A stretch of DNA of 64,000 bases from Geosiphon pyriformis (lineage: Eukaryota > Glomeromycota > Glomeromycetes > Archaeosporales > Geosiphonaceae), in NCBI GenBank assembly GCA_016748015.1, contig JAAOMT010000760.1:358663-422662 (forward strand), given 5' to 3'. The notes under the pieces were generated by a model that saw nothing but the letters and a program-made list of their open reading frames with translations, did no database searches and was not told where the DNA came from. Position numbers and translations under genes: made by a program. Position 1 is the first letter of the stretch. Each line of letters starts with the position of its first letter. Positions 38,500-49,624 of the stretch are shown here, piece after piece.

Positions 38500-39720
38500 A
38501 GTTTTATTTTTTATCTTGCATAACAATTGTCTGCAAATTTTTGTTTCTGAATTGATGTCAATTCTTTGTGATTAGTGTACACATCAAACTTTTGACTTAA
38601 GTATTTTTTCCATTTGATAACAGTTCAATAAATAGCCAAATGTTCTAATGCTAAAGTTTCATAATTTTTTTTGACTAGGCTTAAGCTTTGGCTAACATAT
38701 GCTACTGGATGTTTTCTTCTATCTGGTTTTTTTTGTAATAATACTGCTCTAATACTTAATCAGATATATTAGTAGTAATAATGAATAATTTGCTATGATC
38801 TGGATAGATCAGTATTGGTGCTTAAATAAGCTTTTTTTTTAAGATATTAAAAGCTGCTTGTTAAGTTTCAGTCCATTTATATTTTACATTTTTTGCTTGG
38901 AGCTGGTAAAGTGGTTGAGCCAGTTTGGAAAAGTTTTGGATAAAACAGTGGTAGTATTCAGCAAATTTCAAGAATGCTCTTAATTTTGTGAGATTTGTCA
39001 GTATTAAAAAGTTTTTGATATTTTCACTCTTATCTGGATCTATTTTGATGCCATTTTTGCTCATAATATGTTCCAAAAACTTGAGTTTAGTTTTCTCAAA
39101 GAAACATTTAGTTGTGTTCAATTTCAATTTAGCTTTTCTTAATCTCTTAAAAATTTGCTGAAAATGGTAGAGATAATTATCAAATATTTCTGAAAATACA
39201 TTAATGTTATCTAAGTAGACTATTACTGATTTCTATAGTAATTCTGTATAGAAAATTTCCATCAGCTATTGGAAGGTAGCTGGAGTATTTATTAAGCCAA
39301 AAGACATAACATTAAATTTAAAGTTCTTTTTTTTTGGTTGTGAACACTGTCTTTTTTTTATCAGCTGGATTTATGGTTATTTGCCAATAATCACTGTCTA
39401 GATCTAATATTAAAAACCATTTTTTTCTTCCAAATACATTGAATAATTTTTGAATTTGTGGAGTTAGATAATTGTCTTCACAAGTCATACTGTTGAGTTT
39501 TTTGTAATCTACACAAAAACAAATTTTCTCATTTTTCTTCTGAACTAATACTACTAATAATGACCATGAACTCATTAATAGTTAAATTAATCTGTTGTTT
39601 AATATTCTGTTGATTTTTTGTCAAATGATTTCATGATTTGCTAGTAGTACTTAGTATGTTCATTGTTTGATTAACATAGTATCTCCAGTTTTAATTTGAT
39701 GTTGAATGATGTCAGTTCTG
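38500..39720 (-). pseudogene. Element F reverse transcriptase and RNase H remnant
   Basis: Blocks read LVVLVQKKNEKICFCVDYKKLN (39500-39560), KKWFLILDLDSDYWQITI (about 39380-39430), YLDN (39206-39217; second catalytic Asp to Asn) and KLNTTKCFFEKTKLKFLEHI (39060-39127). RNase H pieces lie near 38560-38800. It is split by stops and frame changes. Confidence 0.8.
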
Positions 39721-39833
39721 CCAAATTTGTTTTTACTGGCAAAAATATTAGTAAAATTGTTAAATAGCATTTTGAGCTGCATATGTTGAAATAGATCTAA
39801 GTTTCCCAAGTTTATTTGGTTCACTTGTTCTGA

Positions 39834-40152
39834 TTAAAGCAAATAACATTCTTCTTGTCCATATATAGTTTGTGATATAATATCCACATATCTGCACAGT
39901 TGTAAAAAATCTGGAATAATGTTTGGTGGTTGGTTTTTAACTTCAGTGCTTAAGTATCTGATAGTGATACTGCTTGGTATTTTGATGGTATTTTCAATTG
40001 TATTGTAAATGGAAATTTTAATGTGTTTATAGTTCTTGGCTGGTATATAGATATTGGTAATTTCAATCTTTTCTGATTCACAAATAGTTGGTTTTGCTTC
40101 AAAAATCTGGGACTGGTCTTTTATTTTTCTTTCTATTACTAACATATACTGG
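39834..40152 (-). pseudogene. Element F linker between dUTPase and RT
   Basis: MLVIERKIKDQSQIFEAKPT...EITNIYIPAKNYKHIKISIYNT aligns with 58156-58441 in D and 47700-47990 in C. It appears beta-rich, with regularly spaced Ile/Val pairs. Function unknown. Its upstream end is cut by the solo LTR and resumes at 40998. Confidence 0.65.
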
Positions 40153-40993
40153 TATTACAGGTGATTATTTAGGGTCTTAAAACAAATAACAAATCTGTAA
40201 CTTGGTGCTCAATTTATTGAATGATTTGTGTCAGTTTTTGAAAATTTTTGTGGTCTGAAGATTTTGTGTTTAAGTCCTTTGTATAATAGACAAAGATTTA
40301 ATTGATTGTTTTATCTGTAGCTTTCTGAAATCACAGTTTCATCAATTTCTTTTTCAGTGTAATGGCCAGTAATCCTCTTGGTAAGATATCCTCAATTCTA
40401 AGTGTTTACCTTTATTTTTGGGTCTTTTACCAATGCTATATCCTGATGTCAGTATCTCTGCATGTGAATTCTTTTTAAATTAGTAAACAACAAAGAAAAT
40501 AACAAAGAAAAAAAATCAAAGATTTAAGAAAATAAGCCAAGGCAATTCAAGTTAGTATCCTGTCAATAGCTGTGATCAAAAGTTATTGTTCCAATGTGAT
40601 CAAGTATTAATTACTATCAACATAAAGAGTTGATAGTGAGAAGTAAATTTGGGGATAGCAAATAATTATTTATTAATAATTGTAATGTAAAATGTTGCTT
40701 AGATTGAATCTAAACTGAGAGATCTGTTCTTTTTGCTTTTAATGCTACTACTATATATACCTAATTTATGTTCTATAAGATTGCTCACATTTCCAAGCAA
40801 TGTGCTATGATTTTTTGAACAATGCTTACATTGCTAAATGATGGGCCCTAATTTTCTAATATTGCTTTACATTGCTGAATGATAGTTGTAATTTCTGGCA
40901 TTGCTTCACATTGCTGAACAATGTGTTCACATGCTAACTACTACTTCTTTATTGATCTACTATTTTCTATATTTGTTTTTTTTATGAGTAATA
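40153..40993 (-). repeat. Solo LTR (element D type) inserted in element F
   Basis: It begins TATTACAGG and ends ATGAGTAATA on the plus strand. It is flanked by a perfect 4-bp duplication CTGG (40149-40152 and 40994-40997). Its U3 carries the TTGCT..AGCAA module of element D, not the module of the F LTR, so it came from a D-type element that was lost by LTR recombination. Protein sequence of F joins cleanly across it. Confidence 0.87.
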
Positions 40994-40997
40994 CTGG

Positions 40998-41520
40998 TCA
41001 TATAGTAAAATAGAAATTAATTGATAAGTGGAAATAATTTCTTCCTTATTAATTGCTTTTTTCTTTGCTATATTGACTGATATATTTATTCTATCTGTAG
41101 ATTTGAATCTATTTTTCTCTTTGACTGTAATTTTTAATTTTTTCTTTGTTCTTATTGGCATTAATTAAGCTATTTTTATTAAAAGTAGGAATATTGTCTA
41201 TGCTATTTTTTTATTTAGTTTAATTATATATGTTTTTTGAATTATTTTGTAGCATTGCAATAATATTTCTTACATATTCTGCATCAATTATTTTTCTTCT
41301 ATAATTAATTTCTTTTTTTGCTAAACTAAATCTAAATACTAACTGAATCATTATTGTTGCCAAAATTTCCAATGCTATTTTTAAATTAATACAAGTGTGC
41401 ATATTGGGTTTTAATATTATGGCATATTTTCTTGAATATTTTAAATCAAATTCTGCATTAGTATTATGTGTATATTCTGGTATAATATTTTCTTTATTAT
41501 TGCTGAACCATTATAGTTTT
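40998..41520 (-). pseudogene. Element F dUTPase domain remnant
   Basis: Reads NAEFDLKY (motif 1 position), then HTCINLKIALEILATIMIQL, FRFSLAKKEIN (motif 2), KIIDAEYVRNIIAML (motif 3), and decays after that. It aligns with the better copies in C (47221-47650) and D (57660-58065). Confidence 0.72.
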
Positions 41521-42410
41521 TGCTTTATTGACAGATCTAGAAATGTGATATATTATTTGGAATTATAATTGAAGTTTGAATTGTTATTGTCTTTGCCATA
41601 TTGAATGGAGTTAGACCTATTGTTGTTGTCATCATTAAAGTCTAGATCATAATTGAATCTCGATTCTGATTCTGATGCACATTCACTAATTGGTTTTTTT
41701 TCTTTAAAAATTGAATAGATTATGCATGGTAGTAGATTGTAAATAAGATCACAATCATTACAATATTTAAAGTCACTGGAAATTAAGCAATATTTATACA
41801 GTCTTGTATTTAGCTGCTCTAAATACTGTTTTTGCTCTTTTTTAGTAGATGCTAAGTCTTGGTAGTATTCATAAAATTATTTTAGATCACTTAGGATATT
41901 AAAAAATGTGTTTGAGTTGAGAATAAAAATATTCTTAACTGGTTTTGGTAGGTTGTTCTTAATCATTAATATTTTACTGGGCAAAGTGTTTTTGATTTTG
42001 GCTTTTATTATTTGTTAAATTTTGTTTTTGTTATGTGGATAACTGTCTAAGTATAAGAGTGCTTAGTTCTATACAGCATTGAAAGGTGTTCCTTAGCTTA
42101 TCTAATTGCTAATAAGAATTGTGTATTAACATAATACATCATATGTTTTTTCTTAACTAGGAATGTTGTTCCATATTCTTTTGTCAAGTAATGTCTTTTT
42201 GCAAGCAAAACATAGTTTATTGTTCTATTTTTCTTGTCATTTTAGATAACCAAAAGATCCTTAGTAATATGGTTTGCAGTAATAATGGGTGTGTATTCAG
42301 TAGTCTTTATCTGGCATAACTCAAGCTCTTATAAATAAAAGCTTCTTCTTGTAATTAATATACTTAAAAGAAATATAGAATGGTTTTTTCTTTGTGTCAA
42401 TTAAATATGG
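41521..42410 (-). pseudogene. Element F Cys-rich module and acidic spacer
   Basis: Contains CFACKKTLLDKRIWNNIPS near 42170-42230, matching CLACGKTLFDEEMWNNIPG in element C and CLTCSKQLLDKRIWNDISG in element D. A second Cys pair (YYCKPY, partly lost) comes before it. It is followed toward the dUTPase by an Asp/Asn/Ser-rich spacer. It is cut at 42410 by element C and continues at 50482. Confidence 0.6.
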
Positions 42411-43155
42411 TATTACTCATAAAATATAGGAAATATATTAGCATATAAATTAGCCAATCAGAAGTAGCCATAGTAAATAAGAAATTCCAGGATTCTTGGT
42501 GTGAAAAATTGAGGAATTGAGGAATCTCAATTATGTATATATAACAGTAGTGCTAGAAGTAGAAAAAACAGAATTTTTTAGTTAAAAACCTCCCAGTTTA
42601 GATTTGATCTAAGCAACCTTCCATCCACAAATACCAATAAATAATTATTCACTATCTCAATTCACTCTCTACTATTAATACTTCATGTTAATAGTAATTG
42701 ATACTTAACCACACTGGAACAATAGCTCTTGATTATGGCTATTGATGGGATACTAACTTGCAATTGCTTTTACTTCTTTTTTTATTTTATTTTATTTTTT
42801 TTTTATTTCTTTTGTTATTGTTTTGTTGTACTAATTGATTAAGCATTAAAAGTGCTAAGATAAAAACATCATAGGGACTGGTAAAAGACCCATGAAACAA
42901 AGAAAGAACACTTATAGATTTGAGGATAGCTTACTAGAAGAATTACTGGCCACCACGCTGAGAAAAAAATTCAACAGAATTGTGATTTCAGGAGGCTACT
43001 AAAAACAACTATTAAATCTTTGTCTATTATATAAAAAACTCTATACCAAAACCTTCAGAACAATAAACCTTCAAATATCAACACCAGAATACCAATCAAG
43101 CACCAAGTTATGAGTTTGTTATTTGATTTGAGACCCCAAATAATTACTGGTAACA
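42411..43155 (+). repeat. 5' LTR of element C
   Basis: Begins TATTACTCATAAAATATAGG and ends GGTAACA. It contains the TATGTATATATAAC promoter box (about 42533-42546). Its U3 palindromic array is shorter than in the 3' LTR. Confidence 0.87.
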
Positions 43156-43157
43156 TT

Positions 43158-43199
43158 TGGTGCTCCCTGTGAGGTATAATCCTACAGAGAACAGCACCA
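43158..43199 (+). promoter_or_regulatory. Primer-binding site inside a hairpin (element C)
   Basis: TGGTGCTCCCTGTGAGG starts two bases after the LTR. TGGTGCT can pair with AGCACCA at 43193-43199, and the next segment partly pairs too. The TATAATC loop is the same as in D and F. Confidence 0.65.
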
Positions 43200-45250
43200 G
43201 CAACAAACATTCAAAAGTAACAGAATCAGAAATCATAGAAGCAAATCACTTAGGATTTGCCAAATTCTTGTTTTAACAATACAGCCAACAATTAGGATTA
43301 AACAACAACCATTTCCCAGCAGAATCAGCCTTTAACTTCTACATTAATAATAAAATTACAGACTGCTTAGGAGAAACAGTTAACATTGAATTTGCAAGAG
43401 AAAACTTTTATACAGAATTATTTCAACATACCAGCTTACCAAGAAACTACAGTTTCACACCAATTATCAGAGAAATAAACCAATCCATTAAAAGATATAC
43501 ACAACAACAATTCCCAATCACCTACACAGACAAAGGCAAAGGAAAATTGCAAACACCAGCAGTAACACCAAAACAAATACAACCACCTACATGAAAGAAA
43601 ACCAGAGTTGAATCACCAACCAATCCATCATATCATTATACACTAGGAAGTGCCATTAACATCTTATCAACAGGTGCATCCACATCAAATGAATATCAAC
43701 ATTTGGATAACTCCCATTCCAAAGTAAACAAAAGAAAACAGAATTACTAAGAACCTATGGCAATTATTTTAAAGAATTTAAATTGCGATCGTCAATGCCA
43801 TCAGAATTCTGATTACTGCCACCTCAACCAGATTTCGGAAATGCAAGTCCCTGGGAGATAACAGAATCAGAAAAAAAAGAAAAAGAAGAAGCCAAAGATC
43901 AAAAACTTACTTACCAAAAACTGATTTTGGAAAACCTGGACATTGAAACCCTGAACTTTCAGACTCAGCAAGATCCAAACTTAGAAAATCTGGAAATTGA
44001 AACTCCAAACTTTCAAACTTCTTAAAATCTGAACAATACAAACTCCAAAACAATTAATTAGCAAAACTTACCTCCAGTAATTGTTATCGATCAATCACCA
44101 ATTAAACCAATTATTGAACTGATTTAACAGCAGTCATTTTAACCACCCCAACAATGACAACAGCTGCTTCAACAGCTGCAACAACAATTTCAACAACCAA
44201 ACTTGGATTTAATGGCCTACGCTCCAATAGCAAAACTCGAGAAATTCACTGGTGAAGAAGATGACACCCAAATATGGCTTAATAACATTGAAAAAACCAT
44301 TACAGCCAATGGATGGAATGACACAAGAGCACTTTAAGTCATCTTTTATTTCTTACAGAATACTACTGACTTGTGGTATCAAAGTTTAGTTGCCAAACCT
44401 CAAACATTCTAAGAATTTAAAGTTGCATTCCTAAGATATTTCAGTAATAATAATAGTATTAATTGCCTGGCCAACACCTTCACCACAATTAAGCAAGGAG
44501 AAACTGAAGCAGTTACCACTTACTTAAGACATTTCCACAGAAACTTACACCAAATCCAAGCAATCCAAGCTAACTATTTTACAGTGTCTCAGATTCTAAA
44601 CCAGTTCATTTGTGAATTGTGCAGTAGTATCCTTTAATGCATATGTTCAATGCATCCAGTAGATCTTCAAGCTGCTGTTACAAATGCCAGAGATTTTAAA
44701 GCAGCTGAACTTGAAGCTAATTACACCCAAGCTGTCAATCTAGTGATGAATAGATCATCTGAATTGAATTTTAAGTTGAAACAATTCAGTGACTCTATTA
44801 ACCAAAAATTAAAGGAATACTTAGCTAACAATCAAGCAATCTATCAACTGCCACAACAATATAATAATCAAGGAAATACAAATCGTTTTCAGAATCAGTC
44901 GTGTCCATCATTTTCAACCAATTAACAGTGACAGCTGGAAACATGTGTTTGCCACTACTGTGGTAAACAAGAGCATTTAAAAATGAACTGTAGTTTAAGA
45001 ATAGATAACCAACAATCAGAAAATCAATATTGAAGTTCTGATCACTGGTTTCTAACTCTGAATTACCAACCCAATCTAGCACCATATTAACCAACTTATC
45101 TGCCAATGATGCAACAGCCAATATATCAACTACCTGTATATCAACCTCCAGCTTATCAACTGCAGCCACCAGTAATATATCAACCACTGCAGCCACAAAT
45201 AATTTATCAGACACTTGCAGTTCAAACACTGCCATCAAATCCAGCTTAAA
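43200..45250 (+). pseudogene. Element C gag remnant
   Basis: The N-terminal domain (HLGFAKFLF...) is followed by a Gln-rich stretch and the capsid block AYAPIAKLEKFTGEEDDTQIWLNNIEK (about 44215-44300) typical of Retrotrans_gag. The C-terminal capsid is at 44650-44925. A CCHC knuckle CHYCGKQEHLKMNC (C-x2-C-x4-H-x4-C, about 44951-44992) comes next, then a Tyr/Gln/Pro-rich repeat region (YQLPVYQPPAYQLQPP). It has several stops but the frame is mostly kept. Confidence 0.8.
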
Positions 45251-46080
45251 TGACATCAGGAAACCTTAAATTGAAAATCAATCAAAATTGGAGATCAGTA
45301 ATGGTTGTTTACCAACTGATTCCCAGCTCCTCTCACCAACCAACAGAATCATGTTCTCAGAATTCAAGAACTGAGCATGCCCAAAACCCAAATTTTCAAC
45401 ATTATTTAAGTCTCCTGGTTAACCCAAAAGACACCTAACCCAATAATCTGGAAACCAACCAACAACCAATACTTACCAACAACATTTCACCAGCTACCAT
45501 TACTGAGAACAAATCACTGGATGCCATCTTCCTGTTTGAACTCAAGGAACTGTCAGCCACGCCATTATTTAATGGAACTGCTCTTGAAAAAAAACCTATT
45601 ACCACCATGTACATAGATGCCAAAGTTAATGGCTATTCCATTAAACTGATTCTAAACAGTGAATCAGCTGGCAGCATCATTACAAGACAACTTATGGACC
45701 AATTAAGTCACCAAATTAATCAAGCTATTAGTGCATAAATCATTACAGCTGATGGAGCAACCAAAACTCTGATTAGTGAGATAGACAACTTACCTATTAA
45801 AATTAACGGCATCATCATACTCATCAAAGTTCTTGTAATGGAAGCAACCCAGTACTAAGCACTTGTTGGTAATGACTGGCTATCCAAAACCAATGCAATG
45901 CTTGACTGGACCATGCAGGAACTACAACTTAGCCAGGACAGTTGACACACACATGTACCAGCCATGTGTGGCCACTTCAAAACTACCACCCCACCAGCAT
46001 CACTGATCAAATTTAAGGAAGAAAAAGAGAAACCTACCTGGGAAGTCTATTAAGTGTTCTGGGCCAATAAAAATTACAAT
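45250..46080 (+). pseudogene. Element C retropepsin remnant
   Basis: IKLILNSESAGSIITRQL (about 45640-45690) is the retropepsin active loop, with the catalytic Asp changed to Asn and the Gly to Glu. LVGNDWLSKTNAMLDWTMQELQL near 45865-45930 is the C-terminal part. Inactive. Confidence 0.72.
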
Positions 46081-46319
46081 AAGCTACCACTAATACTCTC
46101 TTAAGATGACAAAGGAAAATGAAAATAAAAAGAAGAACCTATTTGGAATGCCAACCAAGCCTGAGTAACCAATGATGATCAAGATGAATTAACAACTTGG
46201 AAGTAGAAAAAAGATAACAATAAGGAAAAAAGGAAAGAAAAAGAAGAAGATCTAACACCAACCACCACTTATAGCCCATACATTTACTCTTCATTACTAC
46301 CATCTAACTATCACCAACC

Positions 46320-47215
46320 AAAATTGATATGCATAGATTGTGGCAAGAAATTGTCATTAATGGGCACATGCTGTGGCAATGACAAGAAATACTCCATAGC
46401 AACAAAATTCTATTGTTGCCCATGTGTTATAAAATGGTTTGGATGCCCAAAATGATAAGAAAAATGAAATAATAAACTATGCTTGGCTTGTGGAAAAACT
46501 CTTTTTGACGAAGAAATGTGGAATAACATTCCTGGAAGAAAAAGAACATGCAATGAATTGTGTTAGTACATGATTCTCATAAGTGACTGAATAAGAAAGA
46601 GAATGCCCATAGATGCTATTTGGAGACAAACAGTTAAATGCTTGGATGGTTGTCCACATGACAATAACAAAATTTGGTAAATAACTCTCGCCAAAATTGA
46701 AGGAGCATTACCAGAAAAAATAAAAATGATCAAAAATAATCTCTCAAAGCCCATAGAACTTGACTGGAACCCAGAACCAGTTATAAATCTTCTGAATCCA
46801 GAACAATTTCATGAACACTACCAGAAATTAGCACCCACTAGAGAAGAACAGGAACAACAGTTGAAAGAAATAAACACAAGACTATGTAACTACTGGTTGA
46901 TCTTATATGATTTCCAATATTGTAATGAGTGTGACCTTATTTACAATTTACCACCACACATGATCTATACAATTCCAGAGAAGGACGAACCAATCAGCCA
47001 CTGTGCATTAGAATTGGAATCAATTTTCAATTCTGATTTAAACTTCGACAATAATAATAATAAAAACAACAGTTCCAGTTCCACTCAAGATAGCAACAAA
47101 TTTAATAATAATTTGGACTCTGATTCAAACCCCAAAACATACATCACACTTCCTGATCTCTTCAAGGAGTAAGAACTTAGATAGTACAGCAATAATAATG
47201 AAGGTATTATACCAG
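46320..47215 (+). pseudogene. Element C Cys-rich module and acidic spacer (unknown)
   Basis: CIDCGKKLSLMGTCCGNDK, then FYCCPCVIKWFGCP, then CLACGKTLFDEEMWNNIPG and a final CNELC form four Cys pairs that could bind two zinc ions (46327-46565). The open stretch 46726-47172 follows, with a further Cys pattern (FQYCNECDLIY) and an Asp/Asn/Ser-rich, probably disordered tail. All three copies of this family carry it between protease and dUTPase. I know of no named domain that fits. Confidence 0.6.
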
Positions 47216-47220
47216 AATGA

Positions 47221-47650
47221 GTACATGATACTGATGCAGGGTTTGATCTAAGATATCTAGGAAAAAATTTCATCAAATTGGAACCTCATTTATGCACCTG
47301 CATTGATCTTAAAATAGCACTGAAAATTCCAGCAACAACAATGGTACAGTTAGCATTTAAAAATAGCTTAGTCAAAAAGGGAATCAACATCAGAGAAGAA
47401 ATAATTGATGCAAGATATGTAGAAAACATTATTGCTATGCTACAAAATGATTCAAAAAAAGCATATATCATAGATCCAAACAAAAAAATAGCACAGGCAA
47501 TATTCCTACCTCTGGTAAAAATAGCTCAGTTAGTATTAGTGAGAAACAAGAAAAAATTAGGGATTATAACTAAAAAAATACAGAGATTTGGATCAATGAG
47601 TAAAATAGATGTATCAATCAATATAACAGAAAGAGAGGTTATTAACAAGA
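47221..47650 (+). pseudogene. Element C dUTPase domain (best preserved motif 1)
   Basis: This lies in an open stretch without stops (47221-48153). Trimeric dUTPase motifs in order: DTDAGFDLRY (motif 1), VQLAFKNSLVKKGINI (motif 2; the usual P/S-R-S-S is altered), EIIDARYVENIIAML (motif 3, with the Asp-x-x-Tyr core), KIAQAIF and KIAQLVLV (motif 4), and IQRFGSMSKID (motif 5, altered from the usual G-F-G-S-T-G). Known dUTPases remove dUTP so that uracil is not built into new DNA. In a retroelement this would protect the reverse transcript. Changed motifs 2 and 5 suggest this copy is inactive. Confidence 0.82.
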
Positions 47651-47689
47651 GAAAAATTATTTTCATCTGTCAATCAATCTTTATTCTAT

Positions 47690-48153
47690 CATATGACAGA
47701 TACATGATCATAATAGGAAAAAAAGTGAAGAATCAGGTTCAGATTTTTGAGACAGAAACAAAACTTTGTGAATCAGGAAAAATTGAATTAGTCAATTTAC
47801 ACATATCAGCCAAGAACCACAGTCACATCAAAATTCCCATTTACAACAACATGAAAGATATCATCAAGATACCAGAAGGAACTATCATTGAATATTTAAC
47901 CACTGAAATTGAAGATCAACTGCCAGACACCATTTCAGATTTTTCACAACTGTGTAGATATGTAGATATTACATTGCAAACAATCTATAAACGAGAAAAA
48001 TGTTATCTGTTTCAACCAAAACAATTGGAACAGATGAATTTGGGAAATCTAGACCCACTTCAATGTATACAGCTCAAAATATTACTCAACAATTTCAATA
48101 ACATCTTTGCTAGTGAAAATAAATTTGGCAGAACTGATATTATCCAACATTAG
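47690..48153 (+). pseudogene. Element C dUTPase-RT linker
   Basis: Open continuation of the dUTPase frame. IIIGKKVKNQVQIFETETK, LVNLHISAKNHSHIKIPIYN and IIEYLTTEIEDQ repeat a strand-turn-strand pattern that is conserved in D and F. It leads into the segment just before the RT (LKILLNNFNNIFASENKFGRTD). Confidence 0.6.
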
Positions 48154-49440
48154 ATCAAGACTAGAGATGTAATGCCAATTAAACAGAGAGCATACAAAGT
48201 ACCACCAGCTAGCCATGAGATCATTTGTCAAGAAATCAATCGGATGCTTGACAACAGGCTAATTCAGCCATCAATAAGCCCATAGTCATCACTAGTGGTG
48301 CTAGTTCATAAGAAAAATGGAAAAATCTGCTTTTGTGTGGATTATTGGAAACTAAATGGAGTGACAAAAGAAGACAGCTACTCAACACCATAGATCCAAG
48401 AACTGTTTAATGCTTTTGGTGAAAAAAAATAGTTTTCAAGACTAGATTTAGACAATGGTTACTGACAAGTAGCCATGAAACCAGAGGATAAAAAAAGACA
48501 GCTTTCACAACACAGAAAGAGAATTTTGAATTCGAAGTAATGCTATTTGGCCTAATAAATGCTTCAGCAATATTCCAATGGCTCATAGAAATTGTCTATA
48601 CTGGACTATTATGGAAATCAGTAGTCATATACTTGGATAACACAAATGTGTTCTCAAAAACATTTGATAATCATCTGCATTATCTCCAACAAGTATTTAA
48701 AAAACTCAGATAAGCAGAATTGAAACTAAATGCCAACAAATGCTTCTTTGAAAAAACAGAGCTCAAGTTTTTGGAACATATGGTGAACAAAGATGGTATC
48801 AAAACGGATTCAGATAAGATTGTAATAGTAAAAAACTTTCCAGTACCAACCAATTTGATAGAACTAAGAGCATTTTTGAGATTCGTAGAATATTATCAGC
48901 ATTTTATTAAAGATTTTTCTAAACTGGCCCAACCACTCCATTATTTACAAACAAAAAATATAAGATATAAATAGACAGAAGCCCAACAAGAAACATTTGA
49001 CACACTGAAAAAAAAGCTTATTCAAGCTCCAGTATTGATGTATCCAGATCACAGCAGACTATTTATTATCACCACCGATGCATCAGACCAAGCATTAGGA
49101 GCCATATTATTATAGAGAGAATCAGATAGAAGAGAACATCCAGTAGCTTATGCCAGTAAAAGCTTAAGTCCAGCTGAAAAAAACTATAAAATTCCAGCAC
49201 TAAAACACTTAGCTATCTATTGGGCTATCATTAAGTAGAAAAAATACTTAAACCAAAAATTTGACATATACACTGACCATAAAGAATTAACTTCAATCCA
49301 GAAACAGAAATTTGGAGATAATTGTCATGCCAAATAGAAAATAGAACTTTCATTATTCAATTATATAGTACATTATAAAAAGGGAAAAGACAATGGAAAT
49401 ATTAATGGTTTGTCATGTATAAAACAAATCTAAAAACATT
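48154..49440 (+). pseudogene. Element C reverse transcriptase and RNase H remnant
   Basis: Blocks PIKQRAYKVPPASHEIICQEI, KNGKICFCVDYWKLNGV, FGLINASAIFQWL, YLDN (48630-48641; second catalytic Asp to Asn) and KLNANKCFFEKTELKFLEHM mark a Ty3-type RT. TDASDQALGAILL, YASKSLSPAEKNYKIPALKHLAIYW and YTDHKELTSIQKQKF mark RNase H with its acidic residues. Several Trp positions are stops. Confidence 0.82.
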
Positions 49441-49479
49441 TCAATCCAAAAATATAACAAAAGATGAATATACAAAATA

Positions 49480-49624
49480 ACCAACACCCAATTTGAAAAA
49501 TTACAAAACAAGATAACACAAGTAATTCTCAAAAAAGAAATCCAAAAAATACTCAAAGATGAAGAATTGGAGTTAAGAAATTTAAGAAATCTCGATAGTG
49601 CTCAATATTAAAAAGAGGGAATAA
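49480..49624 (+). pseudogene. Deletion junction, ORF3 C-terminal stub and polypurine tract (element C)
   Basis: Just after the RNase H end the sequence jumps to NTQFEKLQNKITQVILKKEI...SAQY-stop (49488-49611), which matches the ORF3 end in F (NTQFEKLQTKITKAILKKEV...GAQY). Integrase and most of ORF3 are absent. AAAAAGAGGGAATAA is the polypurine tract before the LTR. Confidence 0.72.

Noticed and set aside
44825-45256. 143-codon reverse frame rich in VDILxVA repeats
   Set aside because: Antisense of the Tyr/Gln/Pro-rich gag linker of element C.
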